Under the pieces are notes generated by a model. It did not search any database. It had not been told where the DNA came from and saw only the letters and a program-made list of their open reading frames with translations. A stretch of DNA of 64,000 nt from Propionibacteriaceae bacterium (GTDB lineage Bacteria > Actinomycetota > Actinomycetes > Propionibacteriales > Propionibacteriaceae): contig JAFKJK010000017.1 of NCBI GenBank assembly GCA_017306015.1, positions 50,012 to 114,011 on the forward strand, in the 5' to 3' direction. Within the stretch, counting starts at the first letter, position 1, and each line of letters opens with the position of its first letter. Both the position numbers and the translations under genes were made by a program. Shown here in pieces: positions 41,314 to 50,174 of the stretch.

Positions 41314-41807
41314 CAGTGGTCGCCTCCGCCCAACTGGTCGAGGAGGTGCGGCACCAGCGGCAGCACGATCTCCAGGCCCTCGACAGCACCGGACGGACTG
41401 CCCGGCAGGTTCACCACCAGCGCACCGTGACGGTCGTCGCGCGCGTCCACCACCCCGACGATTCCCCTCGTCAGCACGGCATGGACGGAGGACTGCGCGC
41501 CGCGGGCCCGCAGCAGCTCCGCGACCCCGGGCAGCTCCCGGTCGACCACCCGGCGGACCCCCTCGGGCGTGCGGTCGCGGGGCCCGACGCCGGTGCCGCC
41601 GGTCGTCACGACCAGTCGCGCGCCGCGGTCCAGAGCAGCCTGCACCGCCGTCCGGACGCTGTCCTCGCCGTCCGGCACCACCACCCCGGACGCGTCGTAA
41701 CCAGCGGCGCGGAGCGCAGCCACCAGCGCCAGCCCGCTCGTGTCCGTCCGGACGCCGGCGGCGACCCGATCGGACACCGTGACGACGACGCTGCTGATCC
41801 CTGGCAT
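41313..41807 (-). CDS. mog: Molybdopterin adenylyltransferase Mog
   Basis: 164 residues with VVVTVSDRVAAGVRTDTSG, TTGGTGVGPRDRTPEGV and VNLPGSPSGAVEGLE: the MPT-binding loops of the MogA family. It is the second copy, beside the one at 24506, and is here coupled to moaE, which suggests it is the main housekeeping one. Divergent from the TOBE regulator gene. Confidence 0.88.
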   Translation of the reverse strand: MPGISSVVVTVSDRVAAGVRTDTSGLALVAALRAAGYDASGVVVPDGEDSVRTAVQAALDRGARLVVTTGGTGVGPRDRTPEGVRRVVDRELPGVAELLRARGAQSSVHAVLTRGIVGVVDARDDRHGALVVNLPGSPSGAVEGLEIVLPLVPHLLDQLGGGDH

Positions 41808-41898
41808 GCCACCACTCTAGGGACGGGCGCGACCTTTGTTACGAAAACATTGGATCAACGCATGACAAGACCGCATCTGCGGCGATAGCCTCGCCATC

Positions 41899-42297
41899 AT
41901 GACGAAACTGCGGATCAAGGACGCGGCCCAGCTGCTCGGCGTCAGCGACGACACCATGCGTCGGTGGGTCGACGGTGGCGCACTGGCCCACGAGGTCGAC
42001 GACGCCGGCCGCAAGGTCGTGGACGGCAAGGCGCTGGCCGAGTTCGCCCAGTCGCAGGCCTCCCCGATCCCCGACCCGTCGGCCGTCGGACGCTCGGCCC
42101 GCAACCGGTTCGTCGGACTGGTCACCAGGGTGGTGTCGGACACGGTGATGTCCCAGGTCGAACTCCAGTGCGGCCCGTTCCGGGTGGTCTCCCTGATCAG
42201 CACCGAGGCCGTCCACGAGCTCAGTCTCGAACCGGGCTCGGTCGCAGTGGCCGTGGTCAAGGCCACAGAGGTCATCGTCGAGACTCCGCGCAGCTGA
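41899..42297 (+). CDS. HTH-TOBE molybdenum-pterin-binding regulator
   Basis: 132 residues. The N-terminal ~55 are a MerR/excisionase-type HTH (KLRIKDAAQLLGVSDDTMRR), and the C-terminal ~68 are a single TOBE (molybdate-binding) domain (NRFVGLVTRVVSDTVMSQVE). Such proteins sense molybdate and control modABC. Divergent from mog and 31 bp before modA. A CCGCATCTGCGG palindrome at 41871-41882 may be an operator. Confidence 0.85.
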   Translation: MTKLRIKDAAQLLGVSDDTMRRWVDGGALAHEVDDAGRKVVDGKALAEFAQSQASPIPDPSAVGRSARNRFVGLVTRVVSDTVMSQVELQCGPFRVVSLISTEAVHELSLEPGSVAVAVVKATEVIVETPRS

Positions 42298-42328
42298 GCG
42301 CGTCCACACCGAACACCGAGAGGAACCG

Positions 42329-43105
42329 ATGAAGCCCCGAATCCGCGCGTCCATCGCTGCCACTGCTGCCGCCCTGGCACTCGTCGCCGCCGGTTGCAGC
42401 AGCCCGAGCCCGGGCGGGACGGACGCGAAGGCCGTCACGGTCTACGCCGCGGCGTCCATGAAGACCACCTTCACAGCGCTCGGCAAGTCGTTCGAGTCGT
42501 CCCACCCCGGGGTCACCGTCACCTTCAACTTCGCCGGCTCGCAGACCCTCGCCGAGCAGATCACCCAGGGCGCGCCCGCGGACGCGTTCGCCTCGGCCAA
42601 CGACGCCAACATGAAGACGGTCACCGACGCAGGACTGGCCTCCGGGGACGCGAAGCTGTACGCCACCAACCAGCTCACCATCGCCGTCCCGCCGGACAAC
42701 CCGGCGAAGATCGGCGCCTTCGCCGACCTGGCCAAGCCGGGCATCAAGCTCGTCGTCTGCGCGCCCGCCGTCCCGTGCGGCGCCGCGACGGTGAAGGTCG
42801 AGCAGGCCACCGGGGTCACGCTCAAACCGGTGAGCGAGGAGCAGGCGGTGACGGACGTGTTGTCCAAGGTCCAGGCCCGTGAGGCGGACGCCGGACTGGT
42901 CTACAAGACGGACGTGAAGTCGGCCGGCGACACCGTCAAGGGCATCGACTTCCCCGAGTCGGCCAAGGCGATCAACAACAACTCGATCGTCGCGCTGACC
43001 AAGGGTCCCCAGGCCGCACTCGGCCAGCAGTTCGTGGACCTCGTCCTCAGCGCCGAGGGCCAGAAGGTGCTCGCCGACGCCGGCTTCGGCAAGCCCGCCG
43101 CATAA
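42329..43105 (+). CDS. modA: Molybdate-binding lipoprotein ModA
   Basis: 258 residues. The signal peptide ends with the lipobox LVAAGCSS, and the mature part is VTVYAAASMKTTFTALGKSF with GSQTLAEQITQGAPAD and DAGLVYKTDV, as in ModA/WtpA. It captures molybdate outside the membrane for ModBC. The lead ATG follows GAGAGGAA. Two REP elements separate it from modB. Confidence 0.93.
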   Translation: MKPRIRASIAATAAALALVAAGCSSPSPGGTDAKAVTVYAAASMKTTFTALGKSFESSHPGVTVTFNFAGSQTLAEQITQGAPADAFASANDANMKTVTDAGLASGDAKLYATNQLTIAVPPDNPAKIGAFADLAKPGIKLVVCAPAVPCGAATVKVEQATGVTLKPVSEEQAVTDVLSKVQAREADAGLVYKTDVKSAGDTVKGIDFPESAKAINNNSIVALTKGPQAALGQQFVDLVLSAEGQKVLADAGFGKPAA

Positions 43106-43119
43106 CCGCCACCCCATCC

Positions 43120-43181
43120 TGAACAATCGGGGACAGGTACTTCGGTTCACCTGAACCGTCGGGGACAGGTACCTCGGTTCA
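43120..43181. repeat. REP-like copies between modA and modB (F, F)
   Basis: Copies at 43120-43149 (starts TGAACAATC) and 43152-43181 (ACCTCGG variant), both F, in the 98-bp gap within an operon. Confidence 0.92.
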
Positions 43182-43203
43182 CACCCGACACAGAGAGGAG
43201 AGC

Positions 43204-44046
43204 GTGTCGACGACCGAGGCCAACCCCGCGCCCGCCAGCAGGACCGGGGGACGCGCCGACTACTCCGGCCTGCCGCGGTGGCTGTACGTGCCCGCGGCAG
43301 CGGGTGCGTTGTTCGTCCTGCTGCCGCTGGTCGCGATGGTGCTGCGGATGGACTGGACGCGGTTCGGTGAGCTGATCACCAGCGAGTCGTCGGTCGCGGC
43401 GCTTGAACTCAGCCTGCGCACCTCGGTGTCGGCGACCCTCGCGTGTCTGGTGCTCGGCGTCCCCCTGGCCCTGGCGCTCGCCCGCAGGCACTTCCCGGGA
43501 CGCGACCTGGTCCGCTCGATCGTGCTGCTGCCCCTGGTGCTGCCCCCCGTCGTCGGCGGCATCGCCCTGCTCTACACGTTCGGACGCCGCGGCCTGCTCG
43601 GCGGCACCCTCGACGTCCTCGGCATCCCCGTCGCGTTCACGACCACGGCGGTGGTGATCGCCCAGACGTTCGTCGCGCTGCCGTTCCTGGTCGTCTCGCT
43701 GGAGGGGACGCTGCGGACGGTCGGCCAGCGCTACGAACTGGTGGCCGCGACGCTGGGCGCGCGCCCGTCCACCGTGCTGCGGCGGGTGACGCTGCCGCTG
43801 CTGCTGCCCGGACTCGCCTCCGCGACCGTGCTGTCGTTCGCCCGGGCGCTCGGCGAGTTCGGCGCCACCGTCACCTTCGCCGGCAGCCTGCAGGGCGTCA
43901 CCCGGACGCTGCCCCTGGAGATCTACCTCCAGCGCGTGGACGACCCGGACGCCGCCATCGCGCTGTCGCTGGTGCTGGTGGGCGTCGCCGTCGTGGTCAT
44001 GCTGGTCACCAACCGCATCTCCCAGCGGGCACTGACATGGGCCTGA
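43204..44046 (+). CDS. modB: Molybdate ABC transporter permease ModB
   Basis: 280 residues, about six helices. The EAA loop appears as [23 protein letters not shown] 43204 follows AGAGGAG. ModC starts ten bases before the stop, so translation is coupled. Confidence 0.93.
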   Translation: MSTTEANPAPASRTGGRADYSGLPRWLYVPAAAGALFVLLPLVAMVLRMDWTRFGELITSESSVAALELSLRTSVSATLACLVLGVPLALALARRHFPGRDLVRSIVLLPLVLPPVVGGIALLYTFGRRGLLGGTLDVLGIPVAFTTTAVVIAQTFVALPFLVVSLEGTLRTVGQRYELVAATLGARPSTVLRRVTLPLLLPGLASATVLSFARALGEFGATVTFAGSLQGVTRTLPLEIYLQRVDDPDAAIALSLVLVGVAVVVMLVTNRISQRALTWA

Positions 44047-45107
44047 GGGTGCAGGCGGCGTTGGCCGGGCGCGGCTTCGCCGTCGAGCTGGACGTGGCGG
44101 ACGGCGAGCAGGTGGCGGTCCTCGGTCCGAACGGCTCGGGCAAGTCGACGCTGCTCGGCATCCTCGCCGGCACCCTGCGTCCCGACCACGGACGCGCCAC
44201 GCTGGACGACACCGTCCTGTTCGACCTGGACGCCCGTCCGCACCGCTGGCGTCCCCCGCACGCCCGCGGGGTCGCGCTGCTGGCCCAGGAGGCCCTGCTG
44301 TTCCCGCACCTGAGCGTCCTGGACAACGTGGCATTCGGGCCCCGGGTCGCCGGACGATCCCGGTCGGAGTCGCGGGCGCTGGCCGAGCGATGGCTGGACG
44401 AAGTGGACGCGATCGAGTTCGCCGGCCGCCGGCCGGGACAGCTCTCCGGCGGCCAGGCGCAACGGGTGGCGATCGCCCGGGCCCTGGCCGCCGAGCCGCG
44501 GCTGCTGCTGCTCGACGAGCCGATGGCCGCGCTCGACATCTCCGTCGCCCCCCTGCTCCGGCGGGTGCTGCGACGCGTCCTGGCCGGCCGGACGACGATG
44601 ATCGTCACCCACGACCTGATGGACGCGCTGCTGCTCTCGGAACGGATGATCGTCCTCGAACAGGGCGGAGTCGTCGAGGCAGGGCCCACCGGGGCCGTCC
44701 TACAGCATCCGCGAGCGCATTTCACCGCCCACATCGCGGGGCTCAACCTGGTCACCGGCGTCCTCGACCACGGCGCGGTACGGGATCCGTCCGGGGCGCT
44801 GCTGAGCGGCGTCCGCCCGGACGCGGACGGACTGGCCGAGGGCGAGCCGGCTGCCGCAGCGTTCTCGCCGGCCGATGTCTCGATCCACGCCGCACCGCCC
44901 GGCGGCAGCCCACGCAACGTCTGGGACGCGACCGTCACCGAGCTCGAGCCGAGGGGCGACCTGATCCGGGTGCGGGCCGACGACCGCCACGGCCACGTCC
45001 TGGCGGCCGACGTGACTCCGCAGTCGGTGGCCGAACTCGACCTCTACCCGGGACGCGAGGTCACCTGCGCCGTCAAGGCGGCTGCGGTGACGATCTACCC
45101 GATCTAG
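44037..45107 (+). CDS. modC: Molybdate ABC transporter ATPase ModC
   Basis: 356 residues: Walker [10 protein letters not shown], signature [13 protein letters not shown], Walker B LLLLDEP and the H-loop VTHD. The C-terminal ~80 residues hold a TOBE-like domain ([20 protein letters not shown]) that binds oxyanion. ATG 44037 overlaps modB by ten bases. Confidence 0.93.
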   Translation: MGLRVQAALAGRGFAVELDVADGEQVAVLGPNGSGKSTLLGILAGTLRPDHGRATLDDTVLFDLDARPHRWRPPHARGVALLAQEALLFPHLSVLDNVAFGPRVAGRSRSESRALAERWLDEVDAIEFAGRRPGQLSGGQAQRVAIARALAAEPRLLLLDEPMAALDISVAPLLRRVLRRVLAGRTTMIVTHDLMDALLLSERMIVLEQGGVVEAGPTGAVLQHPRAHFTAHIAGLNLVTGVLDHGAVRDPSGALLSGVRPDADGLAEGEPAAAAFSPADVSIHAAPPGGSPRNVWDATVTELEPRGDLIRVRADDRHGHVLAADVTPQSVAELDLYPGREVTCAVKAAAVTIYPI

Positions 45108-45123
45108 GAACCGGGTTGCCGGC

Positions 45124-45519
45124 CTACGGGCTGGGCACCCGGCACTGGTCGGTCGATCCGGGCATCCGGTGCCGGTTCCTGGCCACCCAGCCGTACCCGG
45201 CACGGCTCACGGTGCGGACGCCGGGCAGGGTGAGCAGCGCGCCGACGGGACGCAGCGGCACGAAGCCCTCCAAGAGCGCCCGGGCGATCGCGTCGCTGCC
45301 CCGAAACGCCGCACTCCTGGTGACGAACCAGGACGCCTGCGAGCAGGCCTGGGGAGTGAGACCCAGCTCATCGAGGTCGGCCCGCTGCCACGCCGTGACG
45401 TCATAGGAGCCCCTCGCCGAGATCCGGTCGAGGACTCGGCTGAGCCTCGTGCAGAACCCGCAGTCCGCGTCATAGAGGAACACGCCGTTCGGCTTCTCCT
45501 GACCGTCCGAGGTTCTCAC
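45124..45519 (-). CDS. DCC-family thiol-disulfide oxidoreductase (DUF393)
   Basis: 131 residues with the family signature LYDADCGFCTRLSRVLD. The function of this family is largely unknown, a thioredoxin-like redox role being assumed. GTG 45519 is chosen because GGGAG lies seven bases ahead; the frame open further upstream translates a REP cluster. It ends 16 bp from the modC stop, convergent. Confidence 0.78.
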   Translation of the reverse strand: MRTSDGQEKPNGVFLYDADCGFCTRLSRVLDRISARGSYDVTAWQRADLDELGLTPQACSQASWFVTRSAAFRGSDAIARALLEGFVPLRPVGALLTLPGVRTVSRAGYGWVARNRHRMPGSTDQCRVPSP

Positions 45520-45631
45520 TGCTGAACTCCCACCGTGGCGACCCGGAATGGCCGTCGCCCTCCGGACAACCACGGTAGCGCGCCACTTCAGCCGCCGCGC
45601 GTCGGCACCGATGCCCACCGGCGCTCGATCC

Positions 45632-45729
45632 TGAACCATCGGGGACAGGTACCTCGGTTCAACCCTGAACCGTCGGGGACAGGTACTTCGGTTCAACCCT
45701 GAACCGTCGGGGACAGGTACTTCGGTTCA
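45632..45729. repeat. REP-like cluster, three F copies
   Basis: Copies at 45632-45661 (ACCTCGG variant), 45666-45695 and 45700-45729, all F with four-base spacers, between the DCC gene and the divergent PPK2 gene. They are the last copies to the right; none is seen from 45.8 to 64 kb. Confidence 0.92.
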
Positions 45730-45847
45730 CCCACCGACGGCGATGCGGAGCACCGTCCACACCCGCGCGCATACGAGCCCGAGCGCCGGTCACATCCAGC
45801 CGGGGTGAACAGGTGCGCTCCCCCGTCCCGTGCGGCACGATTGCGAC

Positions 45848-46702
45848 ATGAGCAAGGACCGGTCGGCGAAGCTGCCGAAACACGTCTACGAATCCGAACT
45901 ACTGCGGCTGCAGTCCGAACTGGTCGAGATGCAGGAGTGGGTCAAAGCCACCGGCGCCCGGATCGTCGTGATCTTCGAAGGCCGGGACGCGGCCGGCAAG
46001 GGCGGCGCGATCAAGCGGGTCACCGAGTACCTCAACCCGCGGATCGCCCAGATCGTCGCGCTGCCGGCGCCTACCGAGCGGGAGCGGACGCAGTGGTACT
46101 TCCAGCGCTACATCGCCCACCTCCCGGCCGCCGGCGAGATCCGGCTGTTCGACCGGTCCTGGTACAACCGCGGCGGCGTCGAACGGGTGATGGGCTACTG
46201 CACCCCGGAGGAGCACCGGCGGTTCCTGCGCCAGTGCCCGATCTTCGAGCGGATGCTGATCGAGGACGGGATCCTGCTGCGCAAGTACTGGTTCTCGGTG
46301 TCGGACAAGCAGCAGGAGAAGCGGTTCGCGTCCCGGCTGACCGACCCGATGCGCCGCTGGAAGCTGTCCCCGACCGATCTGGAGTCGTTGACCCGCTGGG
46401 AGGAGTACTCCCGGGCGAAGGACGAGATGTTCGTCCACACCGACATCGCCGAAGCCCGCTGGAACGTGGTCGAGGCCGAGGACAAGAAGCGGGCGCGGCT
46501 GAACATGATCCACCACCTGCTGGACTCGATCCCCTACCAGCACGTCACCCACGACGTCTTCGAGATCCCGGAGCGTCCACCGTCGACGGGATATCGGCGG
46601 ACCGACCGCTCCCTTCAGCTCGAGGTGCCCGACTACGCGTCCGCCCTGCTCACCGGGGACGTCGCCCCCGCCTACGTCGATCCCGAGGACGAGGAGTCCT
46701 GA
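45848..46702 (+). CDS. ppk2: Polyphosphate kinase 2 (PPK2 family)
   Basis: 284 residues of the class I, single-domain type: Walker A FEGRDAAGKGGAIKR, Walker B LFDRSWYNRGGVERVMGYC (C-terminal half reads RWKLSPTDLESLTRWEEYS). Such enzymes use polyphosphate to phosphorylate GDP or ADP. ATG 45848 is chosen because MSKDRSAKLPKH opens the conserved part; a start six codons earlier is possible. Monocistronic. Confidence 0.9.
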   Translation: MSKDRSAKLPKHVYESELLRLQSELVEMQEWVKATGARIVVIFEGRDAAGKGGAIKRVTEYLNPRIAQIVALPAPTERERTQWYFQRYIAHLPAAGEIRLFDRSWYNRGGVERVMGYCTPEEHRRFLRQCPIFERMLIEDGILLRKYWFSVSDKQQEKRFASRLTDPMRRWKLSPTDLESLTRWEEYSRAKDEMFVHTDIAEARWNVVEAEDKKRARLNMIHHLLDSIPYQHVTHDVFEIPERPPSTGYRRTDRSLQLEVPDYASALLTGDVAPAYVDPEDEES

Positions 46703-47260
46703 TCCGGGGACGGGCCATCGCGGACGCGTCCCAGCCTCGCTGTCGGCGGTCACCGCGATACCCAGGTCATGTGTGACGAGGAACTGGCCGAGCTGGAGCG
46801 AGCGGACGGCGTCGCCTTCCTGAACAGCCTCCGCGGATGGTGACCGGCCACCCTGGCATGAGCAGACTCCGCCCGCTCGCCACCCGATCGGCACCGCGAA
46901 GCTCACAGAACCCGACCATTCCGCCGTTCCTGCAGTTATGACACCCTCCGGAAGCCCCCTTGAGCCTCCATCCGCCGCTCCTGTCGTAATGACGCCGGAA
47001 ACCGGCCTGGTAACTGCAGGAACGGCGGAACGCCCCGCCGACTGCATCCAGACCGTGCCGATAACCACCGGAACGGCGGAACGGCCTGCCAACCTCCAGG
47101 GGGTGTCCCCCGAATGACTCACCCGCCAACGGTGTCTGGGCCCGGACATCCCAATGCCTCCGAAGGAGTGGATACCGGGGGTCGTACCGCGACCAAGAAA
47201 ACACCGCGAGGCGCGCGCCCAGGCACCGCTGATCGGGGAGCCATTCGGGGGGACACCCCA
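46703..47260. other. 558-bp intergenic region with repeats and a short open frame
   Basis: Between PPK2 and the UPF0303 gene. It holds the second-family repeat cluster (46918-47082) and one open frame of 24 codons (ATG 46770) that reads MCDEELAELERADGVAFLN onward, possibly a remnant of a lost gene. No family or good ribosome site is seen for it, and nothing else is evident. Confidence 0.5.
46918..47082. repeat. Four-unit palindromic repeat cluster, second family, locus 2
   Basis: Units at 46918-46940 and 46970-46992 forward, and 47010-47033 and 47058-47082 reverse (GGAACGGCGGAAC ends). The order ++-- and unit sequence match the locus at 1618-1785. Confidence 0.75.
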
Positions 47261-47734
47261 TTAGGACGAATCGGCGGACGCCAGGTACTCGCGCAGGCAC
47301 TCGACGACGAAAGCGTGGTCGTCGCGCTGCGGAAGCCCCGAGACCCCGACCGCCCCGATGACCGTCCCTCCGGCAAGGCGGAGCGGGACGACCCCGCCAT
47401 GGGCGGCGAACCGGTCCGGGTCGAGCCGCGAGTCGCTGTCGAAGTCGCGTCCCCGGTCACGGAAGTCCTCGCCCACGGCGAGTGACGCGCGCCCGTAGCG
47501 CAGGGCCACCCGGGTCTTGCGGGCGAGCCACTCGTCGTTGTCCGCGCTCGAGCCGGGCAGGGCGGTGTGGAACACGCGCTGCTGACCGAGCACGATGCCG
47601 ATCGCGATCGGCAGCTTCCGGGCGGCGGCAAGCTCGCGCATCCGGCTCCCGAGCCGCCAGGCGTCCTCCAGCGTGAAGTCGGCGAACCGGAGCTCGGCCT
47701 CCTCCCGTCCCAGCTGCTCGCTCAGTTCACCCAT
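47261..47734 (-). CDS. UPF0303 family protein, heme-degrading domain-like (GlcG/HbpS fold)
   Basis: 157 residues. The GlcG/HbpS-like fold is suggested by LPIAIGIVLGQQRVFHTALPG in the middle and GGVVPLRLAGGTVIGAVGVS near the C-terminus. Related proteins bind or degrade heme, or stabilise diol dehydratases; the role here is unclear. ATG 47734 follows GGAGG at seven bases. The gene is downstream of the LuxR-type regulator gene (141-bp gap). Confidence 0.72.
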   Translation of the reverse strand: MGELSEQLGREEAELRFADFTLEDAWRLGSRMRELAAARKLPIAIGIVLGQQRVFHTALPGSSADNDEWLARKTRVALRYGRASLAVGEDFRDRGRDFDSDSRLDPDRFAAHGGVVPLRLAGGTVIGAVGVSGLPQRDDHAFVVECLREYLASADSS

Positions 47735-47875
47735 GGCAGGTCCTCCCTCGGTTCGATCACACCACGACGGTAGACGACCACGTGCGGGACGCGGCAGCGT
47801 CCGCCCCGACGTATACAAGACAGAGGGCGAGCGTCCCCGAGGGTGCACTCCGGCGCGGAGCCATCGGCCAGCGCC

Positions 47876-49807
47876 CTAGAGCAGCCCGGCGTTGCGAGCG
47901 ACGCGGACGAGCTCTGCCCGGCTCTTCACCCCGAACTTCCTGCGCAGGTGGGCGACCTGGGTACGGACCGTGTTGGGCGAGACGTGCAGGCTGGCGGCAA
48001 TGTCCGGCACCGCGTCGGCGGTCGCCAGCATGGGCAGCAGCAACCTCTCCCGCCGGGTCAGGGACACCGGCGACGTGGTCATCCCCGCCCTCGACGCGAC
48101 GCCCTGCAGCCGCGCCAGGAGCATCGCCTCGGCCGTCGGCACGGGGCCCCGGACGTGGGCCCGGTAGGACGCGACCATGTCCTCGCGGAGATCTCCCGGC
48201 AGCATCGCGAGCGGGACGAGAGCGTGGCGGAGGCAGTCGGTGACGATCTCCACCACCGCGTCCGCGCTGGCCTCCTCGCTCACCGACGGGTCCATGAGTT
48301 GTGCACCGGCCCGCACCGCCCTCAGGGAGAGCCGGTCGCCCGACCACGTGTCGGCGTCGTACAGCGCGGCGTCGGCAACGCTCCTTGCCGCGGCGTAGTC
48401 CCCCGCCCACAGCAGCGAGCGCGCCTCCTGGAGACTGCGCCACGGGGCGGCCAGGCCCCGGGCCGCCGCGCGGGCGGCCGCGGAGGCTCCCAACCGGTCC
48501 AGCAGCGCGATCCGGGCCCGGACCAGCAGTGCACCACCCATCGGCTCGAGGTGTTCCACCGAGACCATCGAGTGGGCGGTGCGGGCAGTGTCGAACCTGG
48601 TCAGGCCAGCCTCCGGGTCGCCCCACAGCGCGGCGCACAGCGCCTCGAAGGAGACGACCGCCGTCCACATCGTCGTCCCGGGAGGAAGGTCGCTCAGCGC
48701 TTCCAGCGCCTCCGCGCACGAGGCTCGATCGAGCTTCCGCAGGCTCCCGGCCGCCCGGGCGAGGGTTGCGGCGACCGCGTTGGCCGACAGGAGGCCCGCG
48801 CGCGAGTCCAGCCCGGGGACGAGCTGCTTGCGAAGGGACGGCCCGTCGGCGACACCTCCGGCGAGTTCCCGTGCCAGCGCTCCCACGCCCCCGGCGATCC
48901 AGGCTGCCGCGAACGGGTCGAGCATGGCTGCGTGGTCGGCCTGGATGACGGCTCGCTCCATATCGGCGCGGGCGAACGCGACGTGTGCCGACGCGGCCCG
49001 GAACACCGCTTCGACGCGCGCCTGCAGCCCGGAGCACTCCGCCCGTCGCCATTCGAGCATGGCCGCCGCCTCGCGCTGTGTCTCCCAGGCGAGGTCGAGC
49101 GAGCTCACCGGATCGCTGCTCGGCATCGCCCGCTGGAGTGTCATCCAGACGGCTGCGGCGAGAAGGCTCGTGTCGGTCTCCTTCGCGTCCCGCCATCTGG
49201 AGTGGAACGACAACCCGTCCGACATCAGGTCCCTGATCAGCCGGCGGTCACCGGCCGGACCGCCAACGGCCTGCGACCTGGCCTGGGCCCAGGCCAGGCT
49301 CAGCAGCGGTGCCTCGCGGCGCGCCTCGGCCGGCAGCCCGGCGAGCAGCCCGGCAATGTCCGGCGCCGCCGACGTGCCGGAGACGAGCAGGTGATCGGTC
49401 CACAGCCGACTCAGCTCCCGCCACGCGCCCAGCTGTATGCACCAACCCACCGCATCGGCAACGAACCGCGGCTCCGGGTGCCGCAGCCAGTGGGCGAGCA
49501 GCATGCGGGTCGTGTCCTCGGCCGCCGGGGAGAAGGCGGAACCCGTCTGGACGGAGTCGACGATCGTGAGCTCGTGGGTGTTGCGATGCTCGGCGATGCC
49601 ACTGGCGAGCGCGAGGGCGCAGAACCCCTTCCAGTCGAGAGGAGCCACCCGGTCACCCAGCGCATCCCGGATCAGCCGCAACGACGCAGGTGTCATCGTT
49701 CGCCAGACGGCCGCTGCGGCGAGCAGCCGTGCCTCGCCCTGGCTGGAAGCGGGGGCTGCCGTCCAGGGGGCTCGGCGAACGTCGGTGTTGTCCGAACTGG
49801 ACTCCAT
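47876..49807 (-). CDS. Large LuxR-family transcriptional regulator
   Basis: 643 residues. The C-terminal ~65 hold the LuxR HTH (LTRRERLLLPMLATADAVPD, then IAASLHVSPNTVRTQVAHLR). The rest is helical and repeat-like, as in LAL/MalT-type regulators, but no Walker A or NB-ARC motif is seen, so it is not a classic MalT ATPase. The effector is unknown. Confidence 0.8.
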   Translation of the reverse strand: MESSSDNTDVRRAPWTAAPASSQGEARLLAAAAVWRTMTPASLRLIRDALGDRVAPLDWKGFCALALASGIAEHRNTHELTIVDSVQTGSAFSPAAEDTTRMLLAHWLRHPEPRFVADAVGWCIQLGAWRELSRLWTDHLLVSGTSAAPDIAGLLAGLPAEARREAPLLSLAWAQARSQAVGGPAGDRRLIRDLMSDGLSFHSRWRDAKETDTSLLAAAVWMTLQRAMPSSDPVSSLDLAWETQREAAAMLEWRRAECSGLQARVEAVFRAASAHVAFARADMERAVIQADHAAMLDPFAAAWIAGGVGALARELAGGVADGPSLRKQLVPGLDSRAGLLSANAVAATLARAAGSLRKLDRASCAEALEALSDLPPGTTMWTAVVSFEALCAALWGDPEAGLTRFDTARTAHSMVSVEHLEPMGGALLVRARIALLDRLGASAAARAAARGLAAPWRSLQEARSLLWAGDYAAARSVADAALYDADTWSGDRLSLRAVRAGAQLMDPSVSEEASADAVVEIVTDCLRHALVPLAMLPGDLREDMVASYRAHVRGPVPTAEAMLLARLQGVASRAGMTTSPVSLTRRERLLLPMLATADAVPDIAASLHVSPNTVRTQVAHLRRKFGVKSRAELVRVARNAGLL

Positions 49808-50174
49808 CTGTACCTACCCAAGCTTTGTCGTCCCGACCTCCGGTGAAACCAGTAGTCAGAGACGGACGTCCCGGTGGAGACCACCACGACGCGTACTACA
49901 CACATCCCATGCTCAAGCTACCTGAGCCGAGTCGGGCGATCGGCCTTTCCCACGGACGGCCGTCGCCTCCGACGGTGCAGACGCCGGGCCTGCTCGCCCA
50001 CGGTGGTCGCTGAGGGAGGCGACCAGCGTGTCCGGGCCGGGCACAGGAGAACCGTCCTCACGGGCGCGAGTCGGGCCCTGGCGGCTGCACCGCCGTTGGT
50101 GGGGTCGAGGCTGCTTCCCCACCGAGAGGGACGGTGCGGGCGCGCACACCTCCTGCGCGCCCACACCATCTTGT
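49808..50174. other. 367-bp intergenic region, only a possible terminator
   Basis: Between the LuxR gene start and the GH3 gene end, both minus. A weak hairpin (TGGTCGC at 50004-50010 with GCGACCA at 50019-50025) could terminate the GH3 transcript. The LuxR promoter should also lie here. No gene or repeat element is recognised. Confidence 0.4.

Noticed and set aside
45520..45696. Longer N-terminus for the DCC protein
   Set aside because: The extension is the translation of a REP copy; GTG 45519 has a good ribosome site.
46770..46844. A 24-codon gene starting at ATG 46770
   Set aside because: No ribosome site, no known family; it may be a gene remnant and is only noted in the intergenic entry.
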